Source: an uncultured bacterium (lineage in GTDB: Bacteria > Hydrogenedentota > Hydrogenedentia > Hydrogenedentales > Hydrogenedentaceae). Taken from it: DNA of 56,911 bases. Below are positions 1-8,500 of the stretch, one piece after another; position 1 is the first letter of the stretch; every line of letters begins with the position of its first letter. Under the pieces are notes generated by a model. That model saw nothing but the letters and a program-made list of their open reading frames with translations, was not told the DNA's origin and did no database searches. The translations under genes were made by a program, and so were the position numbers. The DNA lies in assembly GCA_937124615.1 (NCBI GenBank), contig CAKZKR010000038.1, positions 1 to 56,911 of the forward strand. Reading direction: 5' to 3'.

Positions 1-1095
1 ACTGTATCAAATTCTGCTATTAACAGTCTTTCCACAACAGGAACCTATAATGGAAATCTTATTCTTATTGGTACAGAGCAGAACCCCATACAGATAGAAA
101 GAACTGTAGCGGTCAATGGAGATTTAATAATTGCAGGTAAAATTAAAGGAGAGGGGCAATTATTGGTTAGAGGAAATGTATATGTAGTAGGCGATGTGAC
201 TTATGCTGACGCTCCGGGAGAATTTGGAAGAGCAGAGGATGGAACAACTAATGCTTTTGCTCTTGTAGCAGGGGGAAGCATTATGATTGGAGATTATCTT
301 ACTGCTCGTGGAGTTAACCATAGTGCAAGAAATAGCGAAAAGTACCCACAGTGGAACCAATATAGTATTGACGTTAGAACCCCGAATAGAACCAATAATG
401 TAACTATTAATGGCGTTACGGAAACTCTTCGATGGGGATATTTTGACCCAGACTCAGTCGATGCAGGACAAATCGTCTCGGGAAGAAGAGGACAACAATT
501 CAGCTTTACTACATCAGAATTAAAATTGTTCAATCGCATGGAATTACAAAAAGCTTTAGCAGACCCCAATTATAAACCCCGATTTTATGGATTAAGAGCC
601 AGTCAGCCTGACAAAATTTATATTTATGATTCAACAGATGAACACGCTGTCAAGTATAACGAGTCAGGTGTAAAGTTATTAAAAGATTATCTCATCCAAA
701 AAGGCTTACCACTCGAAATTTTAACCCGAGCTACATATCACTATTGCAGTCCTGACATGAACTGGATAAGTGAAAATAATTTAAGAAGGATTTGGTTTAA
801 TGATGAATTAACGCGTCCTGACTCTGGAAGACCATTTCGATTCGATGGGCTTTTATACAGTAACAATTCAATATGGTGTATTGTGAGAAGTAAGACAAGA
901 CACAACTCAAATACTTATGGAAGAATGGTTATTCGTGGAGGTATTGTTGCTGCTGACTTAGGAGTATTTGTACCCGCAAACAATGGTGTAGGAATAGGTT
1001 TAACAATGTATTATGACCCTCGTGTCCGCAGATTCCTCGAAATTACAGACACAAATGTTGTAAGTTATAGAAAACTTGCTTTTTATTTTCAATAA
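1..1095 (+). CDS. Partial exported / pilus-assembly-like protein (5' end outside window)
   Basis: The reading frame is open from base 1 to the stop at 1093-1095, so this is the C-terminal 364 residues of a longer protein. The TTG at base 163 is in frame but has no ribosome site and is not a convincing start. The first ~60 visible residues are short hydrophobic/glycine beta repeats (VNGDLIIAGKIKGEGQLLVR), resembling bactofilin-like or PilX/DUF7305-like repeats that describe a stored 'restored' surface. The C-terminus carries a YYDPRVR motif, recalled from PilX-type minor pilus proteins. No enzyme motif is seen. A role in type IV pilus or pseudopilus assembly is a weak inference; the missing N-terminus, where a prepilin peptide would be, decides it. 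The next gene follows after 39 bp on the same strand. Confidence 0.6.
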   Translation, partial: TVSNSAINSLSTTGTYNGNLILIGTEQNPIQIERTVAVNGDLIIAGKIKGEGQLLVRGNVYVVGDVTYADAPGEFGRAEDGTTNAFALVAGGSIMIGDYLTARGVNHSARNSEKYPQWNQYSIDVRTPNRTNNVTINGVTETLRWGYFDPDSVDAGQIVSGRRGQQFSFTTSELKLFNRMELQKALADPNYKPRFYGLRASQPDKIYIYDSTDEHAVKYNESGVKLLKDYLIQKGLPLEILTRATYHYCSPDMNWISENNLRRIWFNDELTRPDSGRPFRFDGLLYSNNSIWCIVRSKTRHNSNTYGRMVIRGGIVAADLGVFVPANNGVGIGLTMYYDPRVRRFLEITDTNVVSYRKLAFYFQ

Positions 1096-1134
1096 AGAAT
1101 AATTACTTAACCTATCAATTCCAGGAGTACTAAA

Positions 1135-2049
1135 ATGGGCAAAAGAATATTTTGCATATTATCTATTTTACTTTTTATACCATGTGTTGTTTCTTTTTCG
1201 GATACATTCACTCTTCAAAATGGAATAACTTTTGATGGTAAAATAATTGAAGAATCTTCCGACGGAGTATATACAATAAAAATTGGCTCCAATATTCTCA
1301 AATACAAAAAAGATGAAATTGTAAATATTGAAAAAAATAACAAAACGGGTGAAATAAATCTAGAGGAGGCTAAAAAAGAATGGGAAGAAAAGGATAAATT
1401 ACTTACAGAAAAAACGAAGCTAACCAAAGATCAGCGGGCACAAATTGAGGCCTTTATCAGCAGATTGCAATGGGGTGAAGAAATTGATCGCGTTACCGCT
1501 AAAAACGGATTGTTAGAACTCCAAAAAACTATGAATATCTTTCCTTATTTAGAATATTATCTACCTTCTTATTCCCCCTCCACTACACCTTATATATTGG
1601 AAATTTTATTTAAAATAGACATGAATAAAACAATTAGAATATTAAGGGAAAGGATTTTTGACTCGGCCCCATCAATTCGAAGTAAGGCAATTGAACTCCT
1701 AGCAATAGCAAAAGATATAGAGAGTTATAACCTAATTATTCGCGGTCTTGTAGACCCTGACATAGATGTTCGTATAATAACAAACTATGTAGTAGCCCAT
1801 ATTGGTTTAAAGTCTATCACTCCTGTTCTTATAGAAAATCTCAATAATCCTGAACCACAAATTGTAAATTCCAGTAAAGAAGCCCTCAATAATCTATGGA
1901 AAGTAGAACTAAATGGCAAAAAGATAGAATCGATTAATGAGTGGAAGGATTTCTGGGAGACACACAAAGACGAATTAAATGACCCCATAATTTACAAGAA
2001 AGACATAGAACCCCTCATAGATAAAGATTTTCAATTCTTCATTGGTTAA
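1135..2049 (+). CDS. Exported protein with HEAT-like helical repeats
   Basis: A 304-residue protein starting at an ATG with an AGGAG site about 7 bases upstream (near 1123). Residues 1-21 form a Sec signal peptide (basic start, hydrophobic core, then SFSDTF). Residues 22-65 look like a small beta module (NGITFDGKIIEESSDG, then IGSNILKYKKDEIVNIE), a pattern common in exported proteins of uncharacterised bacteria. After a charged helical linker, residues ~150-285 contain alpha-helical repeats of HEAT/PBS type (for example APSIRSKAIELLAIAKD and NSSKEALNNLWK), which usually mediate protein-protein contacts. No catalytic residues are evident. It ends 10 bp from the stop of the convergent rhamnosidase gene. 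Function unknown; probably a periplasmic binding or scaffold protein. Confidence 0.75.
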   Translation: MGKRIFCILSILLFIPCVVSFSDTFTLQNGITFDGKIIEESSDGVYTIKIGSNILKYKKDEIVNIEKNNKTGEINLEEAKKEWEEKDKLLTEKTKLTKDQRAQIEAFISRLQWGEEIDRVTAKNGLLELQKTMNIFPYLEYYLPSYSPSTTPYILEILFKIDMNKTIRILRERIFDSAPSIRSKAIELLAIAKDIESYNLIIRGLVDPDIDVRIITNYVVAHIGLKSITPVLIENLNNPEPQIVNSSKEALNNLWKVELNGKKIESINEWKDFWETHKDELNDPIIYKKDIEPLIDKDFQFFIG

Positions 2050-2059
2050 TTAATAATAT

Positions 2060-4480
2060 TTAGTTTTCTTTAACCAGACTTTTACCTGTTAAGTTCTCAA
2101 TATCAACAGAATAATTATCAGGAACATTTATTGAGTATGTAATAGTATTATCATCTTGTTGCCATTTAACTTTTATACTCTGTTGACTGCCTATAGGAAT
2201 TTCACCTTCACACCAATCTAATTTCAAAGGACGAAACACAATCTTTACTTTTTTATTAATAGGGTCATATTCGCAAACACCCAGGGCAACTCTATCATAA
2301 ATATATACGATATGGGAAGCAAAACCATGATTTAAACTAGCCTCATCATGAACATTCTCCCATAAGGTGCCTGTCCTTTGAGCCATATAATCTAAATAAC
2401 CTACAGACTCTTCGAGAACTTTATCTCCTTCTCCACTTAATGTTAATAATTCTGCTCGGAGAACATTCCCTATAAATGAATTGGCTAAATGCACCTCCGG
2501 ATATTTATTATTCTCTTTCCGATGCGGTCCAAAATCGTTTTTTAATATATTCCATAAATCTGGGTAGGTCTCCCGGGTGGCTACCTTAAAGAAGAATGCA
2601 AAATACTGACATACTTCACTACAATTTCGGGTAACTTCCAACTTCCCATCTTTACGCACAGCATTATCCACAAAGAAAGTTCCATCAAAAGATTGTTTGC
2701 GTATTGTTTCTCTAATCTTTTCTGCCTCTTCTTTATATTCCGGCAGATTATATACCTTCGACACTACATCAAGTACACCTGCAAACAGCATATTTGATGG
2801 ATAATTAACATCCTGGACGAAATCGTTTGCTCGTGACCATTCCACAAAAACCCAACTAGGTAGTTTCTCCAACAACCCATCTGAATTCTTATACTTATCA
2901 AAAAATTTAACCAATGCTAATACTTTTGGTTTGAGTGCATTCACTAAATCCCAATCACCGCTCCTTTGTAGATATTCATCCAATTGAATAACAAACCACA
3001 TCGCCCAATTAGGAATAAAAGTTCCATCATTATGGTCCGATGGATAACACATTGGCAACATTCCATCAGGTAAAAATTCAAATTTAGGCGGAAGCATAAA
3101 GTTCTCATAGAAATTCTTTTCTACAGAGGTATTACCTGTTAGTACAAGCCCTGCCCTCGATGTAAAGAATGAATCACATAACCAACCTGCCCGTTCTCGA
3201 TGAGGACAATCCATAAATATATCTACCGCATTCTGTGCAAAAGTTGCTCTTCCTGCTTCAAAAATTCTGTTCAACCTATCATCGGAACATACAAACTTGG
3301 CCCTTTGCGATTCTGGATTTTCATACAATCTTATTCCTGCCGATATAAGGGTACTTGAAATATTTGTATTTGTTATCTGTAAATATCTAAATGTATAGGG
3401 TTCGATAGATTCTATCTCATATTCCCCTTTTTCAGAAAAATGAAGTGCAATCAAATTGTGACAACCTAACCGTTTCCAGTCCACCATTCCATTTCGTAGC
3501 ATTTCATCAAAAGTAACAAATATCTTCGTGGGTTCCTCTACTTTAATTTTCAAATAAATAAAACCCGTCATACTCCTATTAAAATCAAACGCGTTATAAG
3601 TCGAATTACTAATATGAATAGGAAAAGATAGAGGTTTGTCTATCTGCTCTCCCTTATCGATTGTTATTTTCTGAAAATCTCCGGGGGGTGAATATTCTAA
3701 CTGGTCAAAGGGATAACCAAGAAATGTAGGTCTTGGCTCAACACTTTTATTAATCCAGGGTCTTTCTACTGGTTTATTCAAATCCACTTTCCCCTCTATG
3801 ATTATCTTCTTAGGTGAAACGATTTCAAATTTTGGCATAGGAACACGACGGGGAATAAGTGCTTTCTTTTCCAAAATCTCTATTTCATATGGGGTAGGGA
3901 CATTTTCCTTTCTTATTTTCCAATCCAATGAGTGAGGAGTTAAACAATATGCTTCTGTAAAACCTCTTTGAAAACTATATCTTTCAACTTTTTTAAATTT
4001 ATAATTCAAATCAAACCCCATAAAGGGATTCTTATCGGAACCTGTTGCACATAAAATTTTATTGCCTTGAGCGACCTCTGCTTGAATAAACCCTGGCTGA
4101 TTAGTATTGCCATATCCATTTACATTGTAGACGATAGCCTCTATGGCAAGGATGTTTTCTCCTTTTTGCAGATAGTTAGATATATTAACCTCATCCACCC
4201 TATGGAAACCATGTGGCCCCCTTGCAGGTCCATAAAATACAAATTTTCCATTAATATAAACTCTATACGAATCATGTCCTACACATCGCAATATAATATC
4301 CTCTATATTATTAATATTAAATATTGCTCTAAATCCAGCAAAGTCATTCATCACTTTTGATCGATCTTTTAACCAAATAGGTTTTCCCTCAATAAAATTA
4401 ACCTCATCTGTCCATGTTTTCATTGATATTCCAAGTATCATAATTAATGATATTAATGTAACCAGTAACATTTTTGCCAT
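2060..4480 (-). CDS. Secreted alpha-L-rhamnosidase, GH78 family
   Basis: An 806-residue exported glycoside hydrolase. The N-terminus (about 20 residues, hydrophobic LLVTLISLIMILGI) is a Sec signal. The family hallmark DCPHRERAGWLCDS lies near residues 423-436. Its Asp, Glu (+5) and Asp (+12) have the same spacing as Asp567, Glu572 and Asp579 of Bacillus RhaB. Near the C-terminus, TLWENVHDEASLNHGFASH supplies the second catalytic Glu and the NHGFASH signature, followed by a C-terminal beta-sandwich. GH78 enzymes release terminal alpha-L-rhamnose from polysaccharides and glycosides by inversion. The first ATG has an AAGGA site 7 bases upstream. It lies 15 bp downstream of the dehydrogenase-like gene and is probably cotranscribed. 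The exact substrate (plant, bacterial or algal glycan) cannot be read from the sequence. Confidence 0.92.
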   Translation of the reverse strand: MAKMLLVTLISLIMILGISMKTWTDEVNFIEGKPIWLKDRSKVMNDFAGFRAIFNINNIEDIILRCVGHDSYRVYINGKFVFYGPARGPHGFHRVDEVNISNYLQKGENILAIEAIVYNVNGYGNTNQPGFIQAEVAQGNKILCATGSDKNPFMGFDLNYKFKKVERYSFQRGFTEAYCLTPHSLDWKIRKENVPTPYEIEILEKKALIPRRVPMPKFEIVSPKKIIIEGKVDLNKPVERPWINKSVEPRPTFLGYPFDQLEYSPPGDFQKITIDKGEQIDKPLSFPIHISNSTYNAFDFNRSMTGFIYLKIKVEEPTKIFVTFDEMLRNGMVDWKRLGCHNLIALHFSEKGEYEIESIEPYTFRYLQITNTNISSTLISAGIRLYENPESQRAKFVCSDDRLNRIFEAGRATFAQNAVDIFMDCPHRERAGWLCDSFFTSRAGLVLTGNTSVEKNFYENFMLPPKFEFLPDGMLPMCYPSDHNDGTFIPNWAMWFVIQLDEYLQRSGDWDLVNALKPKVLALVKFFDKYKNSDGLLEKLPSWVFVEWSRANDFVQDVNYPSNMLFAGVLDVVSKVYNLPEYKEEAEKIRETIRKQSFDGTFFVDNAVRKDGKLEVTRNCSEVCQYFAFFFKVATRETYPDLWNILKNDFGPHRKENNKYPEVHLANSFIGNVLRAELLTLSGEGDKVLEESVGYLDYMAQRTGTLWENVHDEASLNHGFASHIVYIYDRVALGVCEYDPINKKVKIVFRPLKLDWCEGEIPIGSQQSIKVKWQQDDNTITYSINVPDNYSVDIENLTGKSLVKEN

Positions 4481-4495
4481 ATCCCTTTCCTTCTA

Positions 4496-5494
4496 TTATA
4501 TTAAGTTCAACTCATATAATACACTATCTACAAAATTATTGCTAATCTCTTTCACATCAATCACACTGAAAAACAATCCCATTTCATCCTTAAACTTTTT
4601 TAATTCCAATAAAGTTCTGGATACTTCATCTTTTGACAAACCATCAACCCGATATGAAACACCACATCTTTTTAACAAATCTGTTATCCACTCTACTTTA
4701 TTCTCCTGCAAACGAGCCATAGAAAATATACCGAATCCCACTAAATCACCATGCAAAAATTGCCTTTTTGTCAGGTATTCCACATGATATGCCACGATGT
4801 GTTCTGAACCTTCTTCGGGTCGTGCATTCCCAAAGATATTACACAATTCCACTTCCTTACAATATAAATCCACGATAGTATCTATTCCTTTAGGAGTAAC
4901 ATTGTATATTTCTTCTGCCATATTATCAATTATTACAAGACATTGCTCTGCTTCTATAGCAATCTGTTCATCATATCTTTCATTGTTATGGTCTGCTGAA
5001 CATTTCCAGTCCCACAACGCGGTATGTATGCTCAAAAGGTCGGCAACTCCTGCCCTATTCAGGTGTTCCGGGGCATCCTTAATAATTCTGTAGTCTATAA
5101 AAATATTCTCAGGAACAATATTTCCCACATATCGCACCACATTATTTTCTCTTACAGCAATAGAAGGAGTAAATGGTGCATCAACTGATACTATTGTAGG
5201 GACTAAAATTAAAGGTATATTTTTTTGCCATGAAATATATTTTGCAAAGTCACAACTTACACCACCACCTATGCCTACTACCCAGTCAAAATCAACCAAG
5301 TTTTTAACAATCCCGTCTATTATGCTTACCTCCATCTCTTGGGCCCAAAGTATTTGAGTGGGCTTCCAAGAAATATATTTTTCAACTCCCTTCCACGGTA
5401 TTTCCATCGAAACAACTAACACCTTACCTTTTAATTCTTTTAATTTTTCGAGAATATTCTTGCCCCGCAGAATGCGTTTAATCAATTCGGACAT
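4496..5494 (-). CDS. Glycerol-1-phosphate dehydrogenase-like enzyme (Fe-ADH / DHQS-like superfamily)
   Basis: A 332-residue protein of the iron-containing alcohol dehydrogenase / dehydroquinate-synthase-like fold. It has the NAD-binding glycine motif VVGIGGGVSCDFAKYISW and the nucleotide/substrate segment PLILVPTIVSVDAPFTP. The three metal ligands expected in the G1P dehydrogenase/AraM branch are present: Asp in AGVADLLSIHTALWDW, His in EEGSEHIVAYH, and His in LHGDLVGFG. Family members reduce dihydroxyacetone phosphate to sn-glycerol-1-phosphate. I chose the ATG at 5494 because it has GGAG nine bases upstream; the in-frame ATG at 5509 has no site. The gene sits just upstream of the rhamnosidase. 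A related sugar or cyclitol dehydrogenase role is possible. Confidence 0.8.
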   Translation of the reverse strand: MSELIKRILRGKNILEKLKELKGKVLVVSMEIPWKGVEKYISWKPTQILWAQEMEVSIIDGIVKNLVDFDWVVGIGGGVSCDFAKYISWQKNIPLILVPTIVSVDAPFTPSIAVRENNVVRYVGNIVPENIFIDYRIIKDAPEHLNRAGVADLLSIHTALWDWKCSADHNNERYDEQIAIEAEQCLVIIDNMAEEIYNVTPKGIDTIVDLYCKEVELCNIFGNARPEEGSEHIVAYHVEYLTKRQFLHGDLVGFGIFSMARLQENKVEWITDLLKRCGVSYRVDGLSKDEVSRTLLELKKFKDEMGLFFSVIDVKEISNNFVDSVLYELNLI

Positions 5495-5562
5495 GCAATA
5501 CTTCTCCATTCAATCGCTAATAGATTTCGTTTCTTAAACCTTTAATATTTTCTCAGAAATAC

Positions 5563-8500
5563 TTATGGCAGAATAGACTGGAAATTATATATTTCAAATG
5601 TCTGCGTAGAAGCTCCTTGAGTTCCACTTGCAACAGCAACATATCCTTTAAAAGATGTTGCATCAATCACTAGGTTCATTAAGTTAGAATTACTAATAGC
5701 ACCTCTCTGTGATAAAATATATAATCCTGATTCTACAAATGTTCCATAATTATCTCTTATTAATGTATAAATACTATTAGCCCTTGTTAATATATCTGCA
5801 CCATAAACAACATTCCTTAAAACATTTGGTCTATAATCATCATTAATTGTATCATTGTCCCTTATCAAACTTTTTGATGTCGACTTTATGACAAATTTTC
5901 CTCCTCTTAATTCATATCTTCCATCACCTAACAAATAGGAATGTAATCTTCCCAATGAAGATATATCTGTCCAGTTTTTCATTATTTCCAACCTATTAAC
6001 ATCATACATAGCACTTCGAAATGCAGTTAACATATTCTCATTCAATAAAATAGTCTCACCACTTACAGGAATATCCCCAAAGGTAAGACCCGCTGCACTA
6101 ACACCAGCTCTGGCAATAACCATACCTGCAAATGTAAATAATACATGCGGAAATCCATGTTCAGGAATATAGAATACCACTACAGGATAACTTTGTTGAC
6201 CACCACTATATAACTGCCTATTTAATGAATATGTTTGAATCAAGGGAGAATATTCAAAGAATGAGGGCATATTGGTCGCCGTTGACCATAGCAGTGCCCC
6301 TGAAGTCTTTGTTGTTGTATATGTACTTAGTAATTCGACTAACTGCAATTTCCCCAAAGTATCATAATTGATAGATGTACTATCCGCAATACCTTTTAAC
6401 TCTTCTTGTATCCTTGTATCAATACTATTTTTTTGTATACTCCATGCACTATCAAGATTCGATTGTGTTACACCAAACCTACTTAAGTTACCAAACACAT
6501 AATTCGTATGGTTAATTATTTCATTCTTCATTAGGTCTCCATAATCCCAACCCATTTGATATGGGGAACCACGAAGAACCAGGTATGGATACTTATAATT
6601 TGTATATCTTGCCGATACATAATCAGGGTAATTTTCTGGTGTAATATATATGGAAGTTGTATATACCAGTGGCGGGACAGACAAACCCGGTACCGCCATC
6701 TGGAATTTTGCGGGATTATTAAAGATTAATTGAATAAAGTATGCGGTATATCCTTGTGAAGGAGTCGTTATCGTCGCTTGATATACTCCGGGAGATACAG
6801 ACTGTAGCGTCTGGCTTTGATACTGTACTCCAATACTATCAATTTTATATTTTCTGAAATCCCTCGCAAATGGGTTATTACACTGCCACAACTTGACTTC
6901 TTTAATAAGAGAGATGAACTGACTATCTACAGTTACCCTTAGAGTATTTATGTTTCCTGATGTAATTTTTTGCCATGTATAAATTGGCTGTTGAATATTC
7001 TGCGTTTTTGCTAAGAACCATGCCAAAAGGTTTCTAACAGATTCGGTATCAAAATCAAAATCATTTCCAAGACTATGAGAGACATTTGGAACATAGTTCA
7101 AATATTTTTCACCCAATAAATTATTAAAATACCATAATGAAGAATCAGGAACGAAGAATTCATCACAAGAAGAATTCATAATAAACTTAGGAATACTTTC
7201 TGTTCGTTCTAAATACTCATAAGGGTCTATTAGTTTTAATAGAGATTCTGCCTCCGGGAATAAATTCCCTTCATCAGGAACCAGCCTATCAAAAACTTTC
7301 ATCTGTGCGTAGGCATAAATAGAAGGCGCCCAATAACCGTAAACCTTCTTGTGATGATCCATTTGTTTGTCCATATTCAGAACATCTATCACAAGAGGTG
7401 CAATTGCCTTAATACGGCAGTCTGTCAGTCCCGCTAACCATGTAGTCCACCCTCGTTTTGAACCACCTGATATAATGAAATCTGCCGGAGCATTATTCCC
7501 TAATATGGTTTGAGTTGTATCCATTGCACGAACAGCAGATTTGGCCATTGCAAACAAAACCGGCCAACGATAATCCTCATTCCCATTTACATACTCATTC
7601 ATATATTTATCATAACTATAAGCAATAATATCGTCCTCTGTACGAGATTTAAGAATAACATTTCTCTCTTCATCATAATCGTCAATAAATACAATAGGCT
7701 GGTTGGGAACATTATCTATATGCACAATTATAGAACCAGATAAGGCGGATAATTGACCAAAGAAAAGTCTTTCTTGTTCATCTGGCGGGGAACTATTTAT
7801 ATTTCCACCATCAACAAACAATAACGCTGTATTATTTCGTTTTCTTTCAGGAACAATAATTGATAAATTATGTTTCCAGATTCTTCCGCTATATAACTCT
7901 TCTGCTTCCCTCCATGCCTGTGAAGTCATACGAGTTATATATGCTGTTGCTAATCGTATTGAAACAGAACCCGATGTATAATTAACAGGATACTCCAGAG
8001 GTGTTGTCCATGTATATTCAGGGTCCCGTTCCCTTACAAATATATCTAACGGACTTGAATAGTCACTAACTACAACATAGTCTTGTTTTATTGTTTCTGA
8101 TTCCAATCCCCCTTCTGTCTGAACTTTTAGTTTTACAGTATAAATCCCCGGTGTAGAATAAATATGTATTGGGGAAGGTTCATCTGAAGTTTCTCCATCT
8201 CCAAAATCCCACTCCCAATTAACAATAGGTGCTGTCCCCGGTTTTGATTGGTCAAAGAATTTCACTTCACTACCTACAATAGCACAGGGACTCTCTACTC
8301 TAAACCCAGCAGTAGGCGGAAGTGCTGAACCCACCGTTAATGTTTTCGATACTAAAGATGTTCTAAGTTGCTCGCCACTCTTAGAATGAACAAACAATAA
8401 ATATAACTCTACTTTATATTTTCCTGCTACTGTGTAACGGTGCCTTGGATTTTGCATGGTCGACACATTGGAACCATCACCGAATGACCAAACCCAACCT

